This document shows, piece by piece, positions 1 to 7,601 of a DNA stretch of 13,095 nucleotides. Within the stretch, counting starts at the first letter, position 1. Every line of letters starts with the position of its first letter. Source of the stretch: MGIIb-O2 sp964003245 (GTDB lineage Archaea; Thermoplasmatota; Poseidoniia; Poseidoniales; Thalassarchaeaceae); NCBI GenBank assembly GCA_964003245.1, contig CAXFIU010000038.1, forward strand, positions 1 through 13,095. Direction: 5' to 3'. The notes beneath the pieces were generated by a model. The model saw nothing but the letters and a program-made list of their open reading frames with translations, made no database searches and was not told the origin of the DNA. The position numbers and the translations under genes were made by a program.

Positions 1-3000
1 GGTCATTTGTAATTATTTCTGGAGTTCTAGATACATATATCATCATTGATGTAGTGTTAGTTTCTCCAGCCTCAAAACCGTCAACAACTGTCAATTTAAC
101 TACATATGCTCCTGGAATCTGATAATGATGCCATACTTCGAATCCTTCTACCACAGGAGAAGAATCTCCGAAATCCCATATCCATCTTGTTATTCCGTTC
201 CATTCAGGATCATCTTGATTTGTTGAGGTCATACCTTCGAATATTGGGTCAGAATCATAGCTATTTGATCCATCAAATAGTAATGGCATATTCGGTGCGA
301 CAAAACCTCCTCCATTTTCGGTGAAAGGTACTTGCCATGAGATTTGAGAATAATCATTAGGTACAAAATCTAAGTTACTACCATTAATGCTTGGTTGCCT
401 AAATTTTATTTCAGGAACTGGTAAGGGGTTATCTATCCTAATCGTATATGACTTCGTTGCAGATTCCATTCCTCTTTCATCAATTACAGACAAACTAATA
501 CTGTATAACCCTGGTGAAGTAAATGTATGATATACTGTTGATACATTGTATATTTCTTCATCAAATACGGATATATTCCATATGATTTCTAGCATTGAAC
601 TATTTCCATCTGGATCAAAAGATAGACTTTCGAATATATACTCGGTATCGACAAATCCATCGCTAGGTCTAGCAAATACTGCTACTGGACGTTGATTAAC
701 TACAAGAATTTGTATAGCTGCTGTTGAAGTGTTCCCATCATCATCAGTTACTTCTAAACTGACATTTTTCATCCCCGGTTCTTTCCATCCAATAATTGGA
801 TTTCTTTCCAAGGACTCAGTCACTGAGAAATCAGAGGTTAAGGTCATTCCCGAACCTTCAATATTCACTCCTTCTTCAAATGTCCATCGGTATTCTACAA
901 TAAAGCCATCTTGATCTTCGAAAATAACAGGCATTTCTATCGGTGTTAGAGTAAATGTTTGTAATGTTTCTTCAAATATTTGCTCAGGAACTCTGTTTAA
1001 GACTCTGATATAAATAGAATAATCTACAAATTGATTTCCATCATCTATTGTTAGAGTTAAGGTATACATTATTCCATCCGCACTACCATCAACCCATGCA
1101 TGGCCTAATTCTGCTAATCCTTTACCTTGTTCAATTTGTCCATCCCCCCAATTCCAAGTAAATGTCATCTCATCAATTGGGACATTATCTTGGCTTGATA
1201 ATGCTGAAAACTGTACTCTCTGGTTGGTCATTAAAGTTAGTTCTGAATCTTGTACTACCCCATCTACTGTAATTACGGGCGTAGGAACTGATGTATCAGT
1301 AACGGATATAGTCCAAGATTGAGGTTCTGAGAAATATCCTCCTTTGTCTTTAACGGTCAACACAATTGTATAAATTCCTATTTCTAGATATGAGTGTACA
1401 GGGTTCTTCAAGCCTGATGAAGTATTATCTCCTAAATCCCAGTAATATGCAATTGGCGTCTCGTTGTGGCTAAAACTTCCATTGACTTGACTGAATCCCC
1501 ATTCATCATAGCCAGAACCAAACATTGCTACTGGAAGCCATGTTTGAGTTACATTTGTTGTTAATGATCCTGATGCAACTGGTTCCATATTTGCAATATT
1601 AACTGGTAGTGCGAATGCTTGATCTACCATTAATCCTGTAAAATCTGTAATTTTAACGCCGTAAGTCCAGTCTCCAGTTTCTGGCGGTGTGAACCATATG
1701 CTTTTTTCAGTAGCAACACTATTTCCCGCAGTCATATCGAAGACTAAAGTATCTTGAATGCTATTGTTAAGGTATGCATTTACTTCGACTTCTAGTATCT
1801 CAAAGAATGCATTAGATGTCACTTCTAAATCAATTCTACTACTATCATCCAGATTGTCGCCATCTCTATCAAAGTTTTCAATTGTTACAATTTCAACTTC
1901 TGCTGGATCAGTGATTAGGCCAGCCTGGACTGTAATGGCAGCTTCAGGATAGGATCCGGTTGTAATTCCACAGCTAGCATAATTATAATCACAGTCGTCA
2001 ACAATGGATTCATACCAAGTGATTAACCAAACTTCATCTGTAACATTACCAAATCCATAAACTAAACCTGTTCCTGCTCCTGTTGCAGGATCAATTCTTA
2101 ACCTATCCATTGACCAAGTTCCAGTTGCCGATTCTTTAGACATAATGATTCCCTCGAAACCAAATTGTGTAGGAGAAACCATCAAATTCAAAGGTGCGCC
2201 AGAGCCTTGTGCGAATTTATAAGACCTCATACCCCATCCTTCTACAGAATCACTATTACTTGTCCAATCATTCGCCCATTGGTCATTATAACCACTTTTT
2301 TGTACTTTACAAATGAAAGCAGCAGTACAGGCTTCGGATAAATCTAAGTTAGAAAAACCAAATGCACCCTGCGCACTGTCTAAGGTTACAGCTGCACTGA
2401 AATTAGCATAAATTTGACTCATTGTAGTTCCAATTGATGTCGAACCTGGTTGTGGATTCGCAGCTAAATTTTCAATCCCTGCTCCTCCCGTTGCAGTATC
2501 TGCAACCAGAGTTTGGATTGCACTACCTCCTCCTAATTTATCTGCTAAATACATTAGAAACATAAAACCTGCACCGTAATCGGCTATTCTTTGATTCCAC
2601 CACCGCACACTCATATTCGAATTTTGAGACCATTCATTAGCATGTCCAGTTAGAGCAGAAGTAACTCCGAAGCATAAGTAAGCTGCCATATCTGCAGCAC
2701 CTTCATCAATCCATAAATTCTCAAATGGGTCTCTAGCGTTATGCAACAAATGTTGAAATTCATGTGCTAATATTGTATTTCTCCAACTCATATCATCAAC
2801 ATCAATAAACACAGATTCTCTTTGTGAAGAAATACCTGGCGAGAAATATCCACCAATCCCTCCTCCTCCATCGATAGCTAGTATCATAATTTCCAGTTGA
2901 CAATTATTATCTACATCTGGCATAGAGCCAAAATAAGTTGTATCTGTTGGGAAAATAGTAGATTCAAATGTTGAAGCAATATCATTCAGAGTAGTTGCAG

Positions 3001-3445
3001 ATAATATTTGTCCATCTTCCACAAATATTGCAGCATTAGAAGAAATCTTTTGTACAGTTGCATCCACATTCCCATTTGCCGAAGGAACGGTATCTGTATC
3101 TCCTTGACTCCATGCGTTAGTGCAGTTTCGTGTTGATGATTTAGAGTTCATGTAGGCCTGAGAAAATGGGAGTACTAGGTTCGGATAACCATCTTCTATC
3201 CATTGTTTCTTCAAGTGCCCAGTGGCTGAAAATGTAGGTTTTGATTCATTTGTAAACATATATTGTTTACCTTCTATTGAAGGTTCGAAACCATCTAAAC
3301 TTCCGTATGAGAATTCTGCTATATCCTCATCAACAGTTGAATTTGCTAATGCAAGTGGTGATAAGCTTGCAACTATCATAATCATTACAATAAACAAAGG
3401 AGTAGTTAGATTGTTTTGTTTATAATTCAGTCTCAATAGTGGCAC
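1..3445 (-). CDS. Secreted M30-like zinc metalloprotease with PKD repeats (3' end beyond window)
   Basis: One uninterrupted minus-strand frame, read through from 3445 to the window edge, gives at least 1148 residues with no stop. Residues 13-34 form a hydrophobic signal peptide ending in ALA-N, so the protein is exported. Residues 228-232 read HEFQH and E248 lies in WIDEGAAD. This HExxH plus downstream Glu arrangement, followed by DYGAGFMFLMYL, resembles hyicolysin-type peptidase family M30. A Cys-containing post-catalytic region follows, then an Asp-rich loop near 1830-1870 (DRDGDNLDDSSRID) that could bind calcium. PKD-like repeats are recognised by W-x-(F/L/W)-G-D or related strands at about residues 669, 764, 854, 956 and 1090. 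Probable role: digestion of extracellular protein, with the repeats acting as spacer or adhesion arm. The GTG at 3445 (alternative TTG 3436) is preferred because it leaves a normal signal peptide and fits a TATA-like box at 3482-3489. An ATG at 3514 would remove that promoter and give an unusually long pre-signal region. The protease family is assigned by motif only. Confidence 0.85.
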   Translation of the reverse strand, partial: MPLLRLNYKQNNLTTPLFIVMIMIVASLSPLALANSTVDEDIAEFSYGSLDGFEPSIEGKQYMFTNESKPTFSATGHLKKQWIEDGYPNLVLPFSQAYMNSKSSTRNCTNAWSQGDTDTVPSANGNVDATVQKISSNAAIFVEDGQILSATTLNDIASTFESTIFPTDTTYFGSMPDVDNNCQLEIMILAIDGGGGIGGYFSPGISSQRESVFIDVDDMSWRNTILAHEFQHLLHNARDPFENLWIDEGAADMAAYLCFGVTSALTGHANEWSQNSNMSVRWWNQRIADYGAGFMFLMYLADKLGGGSAIQTLVADTATGGAGIENLAANPQPGSTSIGTTMSQIYANFSAAVTLDSAQGAFGFSNLDLSEACTAAFICKVQKSGYNDQWANDWTSNSDSVEGWGMRSYKFAQGSGAPLNLMVSPTQFGFEGIIMSKESATGTWSMDRLRIDPATGAGTGLVYGFGNVTDEVWLITWYESIVDDCDYNYASCGITTGSYPEAAITVQAGLITDPAEVEIVTIENFDRDGDNLDDSSRIDLEVTSNAFFEILEVEVNAYLNNSIQDTLVFDMTAGNSVATEKSIWFTPPETGDWTYGVKITDFTGLMVDQAFALPVNIANMEPVASGSLTTNVTQTWLPVAMFGSGYDEWGFSQVNGSFSHNETPIAYYWDLGDNTSSGLKNPVHSYLEIGIYTIVLTVKDKGGYFSEPQSWTISVTDTSVPTPVITVDGVVQDSELTLMTNQRVQFSALSSQDNVPIDEMTFTWNWGDGQIEQGKGLAELGHAWVDGSADGIMYTLTLTIDDGNQFVDYSIYIRVLNRVPEQIFEETLQTFTLTPIEMPVIFEDQDGFIVEYRWTFEEGVNIEGSGMTLTSDFSVTESLERNPIIGWKEPGMKNVSLEVTDDDGNTSTAAIQILVVNQRPVAVFARPSDGFVDTEYIFESLSFDPDGNSSMLEIIWNISVFDEEIYNVSTVYHTFTSPGLYSISLSVIDERGMESATKSYTIRIDNPLPVPEIKFRQPSINGSNLDFVPNDYSQISWQVPFTENGGGFVAPNMPLLFDGSNSYDSDPIFEGMTSTNQDDPEWNGITRWIWDFGDSSPVVEGFEVWHHYQIPGAYVVKLTVVDGFEAGETNTTSMMIYVSRTPEIITND
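3419..3426 (+). promoter_or_regulatory. Candidate TATA box for the cyclotransferase operon
   Basis: Reads TTTATAAT. A second candidate, TTTATTA at 3452-3458, would place the transcript start near 3480, only about 15 nt before the ATG at 3495. Either could drive the three-gene plus-strand operon. The first box also lies within the signal-peptide codons of the divergent protease gene, so the two transcription units appear to share the same short stretch. Confidence 0.35.
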
Positions 3446-3481
3446 AACCTGTTTATTACTAGTTAATGCCCGTTTGAGACC

Positions 3482-3489
3482 TATTTTAA
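3482..3489 (-). promoter_or_regulatory. Candidate TATA box for the metalloprotease gene
   Basis: On the minus strand this reads TTAAAATA. An archaeal start about 25 nt downstream would fall near 3457, a dozen bases before the GTG at 3445. It is a pattern match only. Confidence 0.35.
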
Positions 3490-3494
3490 CATCG

Positions 3495-4544
3495 ATGGAG
3501 CATCGTTCGTACATGGTAGGGCAGGGGCGAGGTCACAAATCTGTTTCGTTATTATTTTTCATTCTACTCTTTCCATCATTTTTAGGCATAGTTTCCTCTG
3601 ATTCAACACCTGATACAGAGCTAAATTATGTAGAAAGAATCTTCCCTGAAGTAATAGAAACTCTACCTCATGACCCCTCATCTTTTACTCAGGGTTTAGT
3701 TTTTTTAGATGGTAAATTATATGAAAGTACAGGTTTATACGGAGAATCTAGTCTTAGGGTAGTGAACATTACTAACGGAGAAGTCGAGCAGATAACCAAT
3801 TTATCTGACACATATTTCGCAGAGGGGATTTCAGTTTCTAATAATAGTATAATCCAATTAACATGGAAGGAGAATATCGGATTTATTTACAACATTTCTA
3901 CATTAGAAAATATTGGAAATTTTACTATCAATGGTGAAGGTTGGGGTATTTGCACTACTCAAAGTGGAAATATTTGGCTTTCCGATGGTTCTTTCCAATT
4001 ATCCAAAATCGATCCAAGTAATTTGTCATCAATTCTTGAAACATTAACAATCTATTACGAAAACTCCCCAATTAACAGATTGAATGAACTTGAATGTCCA
4101 TTCGATTCTGGCTTAATTTACTCAAATATTTGGCTGGAAGATAAAATATTAGCAATAAGCCCATCATCAGGAAATGTTTGTTCAGAATATGATTTTTCAG
4201 AGATTCGTCAGCAATTTGAAAATAATAATTCTAAAGAATTGAATGGTATTGCTTATGATAGTCAATCATCTCTTTTTTGGATAACTGGAAAAAATTGGTC
4301 TAACTATTATCTAGTCGATTTAGAAGCACATTCTGAAGATTGTCAAATTTCGGAGAAACTAGATAATTGTTGTAATGATGATAATTTTTCTCCACTCAAA
4401 GTTATTTTGTTAATTATTGTGGGAATATTCTTTATGCCTTTTTCATGGCCTATTTTTGGAATGATATTTTACAAGATATTTAGGCGACAAACTCAACAGC
4501 CCCCCCCTCCTCGCAACATAGAGGAATTGTCGGAGGAAAGATAG
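3495..4544 (+). CDS. Glutaminyl cyclotransferase, membrane-anchored
   Basis: Converts N-terminal glutamine of peptides or proteins to pyroglutamate, releasing ammonia. The family is the plant and bacterial type five-bladed propeller (Glu_cyclase_2). Recognisable motifs, numbered from this ATG, are HDPSSFTQGL (59-68), LYESTGLYGESSLR (75-88), YFAEGI (107-112), GEGWGIC (147-153), NELEC (197-201), NIWLEDKILAISP (211-223) and LNGIAYD (249-255). A signal peptide or N-terminal anchor covers about 16-35, so the catalytic domain is outside the cell. A hydrophobic segment at about 301-328 followed by a basic, proline-rich tail suggests C-terminal anchoring, which is unusual for the family. Several N-x-S/T sequons fit archaeal glycosylation. 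The start is uncertain: TTG 3474 and ATG 3513 are in frame. First gene of a three-gene operon; its TAG directly abuts the ATG of the next gene. A run of eight C at 4500-4507 encodes part of the tail. Confidence 0.88.
   Translation: MEHRSYMVGQGRGHKSVSLLFFILLFPSFLGIVSSDSTPDTELNYVERIFPEVIETLPHDPSSFTQGLVFLDGKLYESTGLYGESSLRVVNITNGEVEQITNLSDTYFAEGISVSNNSIIQLTWKENIGFIYNISTLENIGNFTINGEGWGICTTQSGNIWLSDGSFQLSKIDPSNLSSILETLTIYYENSPINRLNELECPFDSGLIYSNIWLEDKILAISPSSGNVCSEYDFSEIRQQFENNNSKELNGIAYDSQSSLFWITGKNWSNYYLVDLEAHSEDCQISEKLDNCCNDDNFSPLKVILLIIVGIFFMPFSWPIFGMIFYKIFRRQTQQPPPPRNIEELSEER
4500..4507 (+). repeat. Homopolymer run of eight C inside the cyclotransferase tail
   Basis: Eight C residues in a strongly AT-rich setting encode the PPPP of the cytoplasmic tail. 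Loss of one C would end the protein at a TAG a few codons later; gain of one would read past the normal stop to a TGA at about 4555. The enzyme domain itself would not be affected. Confidence 0.9.
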
Positions 4545-5282
4545 ATGAGCGACGATGAAAGCGATTCCGGATTTGAATTATGGCTACATGATCTTTCTAT
4601 TGATCCAGCCACTAGAGTTGCAGGGGCCATTCTGATAATTCTCGGAAGTGCTTTAGGTGCTTTGCTTGGTGTTTTACTAATGGCTGCTGATCCGGCAGAT
4701 ATCATGAGTCAGATTGGTGAGGACCAATCTTCTGATACAGTTAATGGAGTAGTGATTTCTTCACTAGAAAATAATAGTGGAGGAGATCCTATTGAGGGCG
4801 TATTAGTTCAATTATTGAATGAAGATCGAACAACGATTGCTAGCGATACTACTGATTCAGGAGGTCGCTATTCAATAGTTGATGTTCCAAGACAGTCTTC
4901 GATATTATACGTACAACACCCAGATAATAATACGGTAGAGATATTGCTAGTACCTGGTGACCATTCACAAATTATTGTTACTCTGGAGCCTGGAGACGGA
5001 TTTATTGGGCCTATCGATATGAGAGGTGATAGTAACCTCGCAGATTCAGTCTTTGTGGGATTCTTTATTGCAGGAATTACTTTACTAACCGGTTTAGCAG
5101 GAATTGTTGGGGGCTTAGAAGCATATAATGGAAATAAATACAATAGATCTTGGTGGTTTTCTTTCTTCGGTTTATTCAGTAGAGGCATGATTTGGATAGG
5201 GCCTTTACTTATATTAATTGGAATTGGATTAATGTACCTCACTAGAGATCAATTTACTGATTATTCTTCAGAGGGACAATGA
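4545..5282 (+). CDS. Membrane protein with carboxypeptidase-regulatory-like domain
   Basis: A 245-residue protein of unknown function. A short acidic N-terminus is followed by a membrane helix at about 24-47, then an external domain at about 66-147 with the pattern of a CarboxypepD_reg or Cna-B-like beta sandwich: VNGVV near 66, DPIEGVLVQL at 81-90, and TDSGGRYSIVDVP at 103-115. Two further hydrophobic segments lie at about 166-190 and 205-232, with a short acidic tail. The start is clear: GGAGG at 4532-4536 lies 8 nt before the ATG, which directly follows the stop of the cyclotransferase gene. That close coupling suggests the two proteins act together at the cell surface, perhaps with this one as a binding or scaffold partner, but this is inference. 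No catalytic motif is visible. Confidence 0.75.
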   Translation: MSDDESDSGFELWLHDLSIDPATRVAGAILIILGSALGALLGVLLMAADPADIMSQIGEDQSSDTVNGVVISSLENNSGGDPIEGVLVQLLNEDRTTIASDTTDSGGRYSIVDVPRQSSILYVQHPDNNTVEILLVPGDHSQIIVTLEPGDGFIGPIDMRGDSNLADSVFVGFFIAGITLLTGLAGIVGGLEAYNGNKYNRSWWFSFFGLFSRGMIWIGPLLILIGIGLMYLTRDQFTDYSSEGQ

Positions 5283-5287
5283 TTTAG

Positions 5288-6631
5288 ATGTATCTAATTA
5301 GTGTTGAAGGAGGAGATGGTAGTGGAAAAGGTCTCGCTACTAAAGTAATAGCTGAAGTACTTGAGAAAGAGTTTACTTTCACTTCAGTAGAAGTTACAGG
5401 AGAGCCTCGAAGGGATCACCCACTTGGCCGTCTTGCCATTAACTCAGTACGTACAAAAACAATGACTCCTGAGGGGGAGGCAGGTCTATTTGCTGCAGAT
5501 AGAGTAGACCATTCTCATGGCTGGATACTACCTCGTTTAGAGGAGGGGAAAGTAGTTGTTAGTGAGAGAAATGTTCATTCTTCACTTGTTTATCAAGGAA
5601 TTGTAGGTGGCTTAGGATTAGAAAAAGTATCTCATATGAATTCTGCTGCCTTAGTCCCTGATCTATGTGTTTGGGTCGATTGTGATCCTGATTTAGCATT
5701 AAATAGAATTAGAACTGGGACTCTTAGAGCGCATTCTGAAAAGGAAGAATATTTTGAAACAAGTTCTCTACAGAAAGAAATCAGATCAGGATATCATAGC
5801 TTGCTTTCCGGAGAACTAGAAATGCCTACTCCATTTGACATGGGTGCTATTATCGGCCCCGTTCTTAATGAAGGCAGTGAAGAAGATTTCAAAAATCAAT
5901 TGAGATTAAGGATAAGAAGATTCTTAAATTCTCGTCCTAATCCAATTAATGTTAAATTAGAAATTGTAGAGCAAAATTTGATACGTAAATTATTAGTTAA
6001 AAGTAAAGGTCAAACAACGCTTGTTGGACTTGGCGTAGAACCGAACAATAATCGCGAGGATTGGCTTAATGGTAAGAAACCATGGCAAATTATCAAAAAT
6101 GCGCAACAACAGCATAATCATGTTTTGTCTAAACTTGATGGTAAAGTATCTTCATATGTGCCAAAAAGTGTTCTATCTCACTCTATTTCATCAATAGTTG
6201 GGACATTATCAATAATGGCTAACGCAGATGTTGGAGAGTTACGTTCCGCTCAGGGTCCCATTAGAGCAGTCTCTGAAAGTCATTGTCATAAAATAATTAG
6301 ATATCTAAATGATGATTTAGATTGGTTACATCAACATCGCTCATTAATTGGAAGAGATACTGCTAGAAATCAGATTAAAGAACAAGTTCTATCATTTGGC
6401 TTTCTTGCTCTTGCAATATGGCCTCTCAGAAAAGCAATCAAATCTTGGATCTTAAGGAATCCTAAAACCCATATTCGCTTTTGTGTTGGTCAAATTATTC
6501 GTTCAGGAGAAAATTCTGTAGCGGTAAATAGTTGTATTCAGAGAATCAATATACTAGGTTCAGGTGATTCATTAATCCAGCCTCCATCTGATGAACAGGA
6601 ATTGATTAGATGGTGGCAAGGGGCTAATTAG
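5288..6631 (+). CDS. Thymidylate-kinase-like protein with unknown C-terminal domain
   Basis: Residues 1-213 match thymidylate kinase, which phosphorylates dTMP to dTDP. They contain the P-loop EGGDGSGKG (7-15), TGEP (37-40), FAADRVDH (68-75), ERNVHSSLVYQG (93-104, corresponding to the DR-Y-x2-S-x2-AYQG nucleotide-binding motif), PDLCVWVDCDPDLALNRI (124-141) and a basic LID-like stretch after it. Two departures stand out. The P-loop Lys is followed by Gly-Leu instead of Ser/Thr-Thr, and the usual Asp-Arg is Glu-Arg. The family is normally about 200-215 residues, while this protein has 447. Residues about 217-447 form a mainly helical domain, with many charged residues and a WW near the end, that I do not recognise. 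It starts 5 nt after the preceding stop, so it is co-transcribed with the surface proteins. It may be the cell's dTMP kinase or a kinase of altered specificity. Confidence 0.8.
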   Translation: MYLISVEGGDGSGKGLATKVIAEVLEKEFTFTSVEVTGEPRRDHPLGRLAINSVRTKTMTPEGEAGLFAADRVDHSHGWILPRLEEGKVVVSERNVHSSLVYQGIVGGLGLEKVSHMNSAALVPDLCVWVDCDPDLALNRIRTGTLRAHSEKEEYFETSSLQKEIRSGYHSLLSGELEMPTPFDMGAIIGPVLNEGSEEDFKNQLRLRIRRFLNSRPNPINVKLEIVEQNLIRKLLVKSKGQTTLVGLGVEPNNNREDWLNGKKPWQIIKNAQQQHNHVLSKLDGKVSSYVPKSVLSHSISSIVGTLSIMANADVGELRSAQGPIRAVSESHCHKIIRYLNDDLDWLHQHRSLIGRDTARNQIKEQVLSFGFLALAIWPLRKAIKSWILRNPKTHIRFCVGQIIRSGENSVAVNSCIQRINILGSGDSLIQPPSDEQELIRWWQGAN

Positions 6632-7377
6632 TCCTTGAATACTAATTTAGCATTTGCAGGAAGTTTTACTTGACCGGAGTCAATAAAATCCTTTGTTTTT
6701 GAACTAATTGCAGCGCAGAACCACCAAGATAAAACAAATCCGGCTAAAGTTCCAGTAACCAATCGGATAGGATTTGTCGATTCATAGTCGGTTAATAGTT
6801 GATAAAAACCATCAAACCCTATTGGTAATGCGCCAATTGAAAGAAATAGGACCATAGCAATCATCCTCCTATCTTTGACATATAGTGAAGAAATCTGCTC
6901 ATCTTTGAATACAGAGAGAAAAGAGTCTCTAACTGTCCATCTATTCAATCCCTTAGATCTCCAAAATAGAGCTCCAATAAATAAACCCATAAATAGCCCC
7001 ACATCTCTAACACAAACTGCTAATTGATTACCATTTAATTCCCAAGACCTTTCGCTCTTTTGATGACAATTTAGATCCCCAAAAGAGTAAACAAATGCTG
7101 CTACCGGATTCAGTGCAGTCCAGCTAAAATAACCAAATTCTTCTTGATTATGCCCAATATCTTCATTCAAACCGTTATTTTGATTCCCCCATGACCCCCA
7201 CCCGTCCAAGGTGGCATAATCTATTCTGTTTGCTCTTCCAGAAAGTTCTGGTACTGTATTTGAAACTAATAAAATCGGAATAATGAATAAAAGAACCAGA
7301 TATACTCCCGTAATTGATGCGACAAGTCTTCCTACCTTTTCTTCTCGAGTCCTATCGACTCGCCCATTAGGTAACAT
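6628..7377 (-). CDS. DUF2085-type integral membrane protein
   Basis: A 249-residue membrane protein of unknown function. Hydrophobic segments lie at about 19-38, 88-99, 124-139, 172-194 and 205-224. The signature is that of predicted membrane family DUF2085: CHQKSERSW at 104-112, NQLAVCVRDVGLFMG at 117-131, PIGFDGFYQ at 185-193 and STNPIRLVTG at 200-209. The conserved Cys, His and Arg residues in these segments are what identify it; no biochemical role is established to my knowledge. Residues 50-85 form an extra-membrane loop rich in Gly, Asn and Trp. It has its own likely promoter just upstream and converges on the kinase gene with a 4-nt overlap, so it is transcribed independently. Confidence 0.75.
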   Translation of the reverse strand: MLPNGRVDRTREEKVGRLVASITGVYLVLLFIIPILLVSNTVPELSGRANRIDYATLDGWGSWGNQNNGLNEDIGHNQEEFGYFSWTALNPVAAFVYSFGDLNCHQKSERSWELNGNQLAVCVRDVGLFMGLFIGALFWRSKGLNRWTVRDSFLSVFKDEQISSLYVKDRRMIAMVLFLSIGALPIGFDGFYQLLTDYESTNPIRLVTGTLAGFVLSWWFCAAISSKTKDFIDSGQVKLPANAKLVFKD

Positions 7378-7402
7378 GTAAACTAATACAATTGTTTTTT
7401 AG

Positions 7403-7410
7403 ATATAAAT
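7403..7410 (-). promoter_or_regulatory. Candidate TATA box of the DUF2085 gene
   Basis: On the minus strand this reads ATTTATAT. About 25 nt downstream is position 7380, almost exactly the ATG at 7377, so the transcript would be leaderless or nearly so. It lies in the short gap after the zinc-ribbon gene. Confidence 0.5.
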
Positions 7411-7426
7411 CATTTGAAATTTAAGT

Positions 7427-7567
7427 TCATGAGTAAATCGGAACTCCTTCACAGCATGCTTCTACAACTCTTCTACAATTAGGGCATTCCATGTGCTGTC
7501 TGACAGGTATTGCCGAACCTCTGAAACCACAGACACAAGTTATTTCCTTACAATGGTCGTAATCCAC
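7427..7567 (-). CDS. Small cysteine-rich zinc-ribbon protein (46 aa) in the suf operon
   Basis: A 46-residue frame starting with GTG at 7567 and ending with TGA at 7427-7429. The protein holds seven cysteines: C6, C11, C13, C28, C31, C38 and C39. They are arranged as TCVCG, then CPNC 14 residues after C13, then ACCEG, with His at 5 and 25. This is the pattern of a treble-clef or zinc-ribbon metal site. AGGA about 6-9 nt before the GTG is a possible ribosome binding site; no ATG or TTG start exists in frame between the preceding stop (near 7624) and this GTG. It lies 34 nt after the sufD stop, on the same strand, so is probably the last gene of the suf operon. The Cys density and position argue for a real gene that binds zinc or iron. 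A role in Fe-S assembly is inference, and I recognise no named family. Confidence 0.7.
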   Translation of the reverse strand: MDYDHCKEITCVCGFRGSAIPVRQHMECPNCRRVVEACCEGVPIYS

Positions 7568-7601
7568 AAGATTCCTAGAGTAAGTAGGTTCTAATTTGTT
7601 T

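Noticed and set aside
1..1450. Tandem DNA repeats underlying the PKD units
   Set aside because: The repeats are recognisable only at protein level; no near-identical DNA copies were seen.
106..1952. Several short plus-strand open frames between 106 and 1952
   Set aside because: All are antisense to the continuous PKD-repeat protein frame and carry no recognisable features.
3446..3514. ATG at 3514 as start of the metalloprotease gene
   Set aside because: It is in frame, but would give a long N-terminus before the signal peptide, overlap the start of the divergent cyclotransferase gene, and remove the TATA-like box at 3482-3489.
4868..5242. Open minus-strand frame of 124 codons
   Set aside because: It lies fully inside the convincing plus-strand membrane-protein gene and its product shows no domain or signal; it is an antisense shadow.
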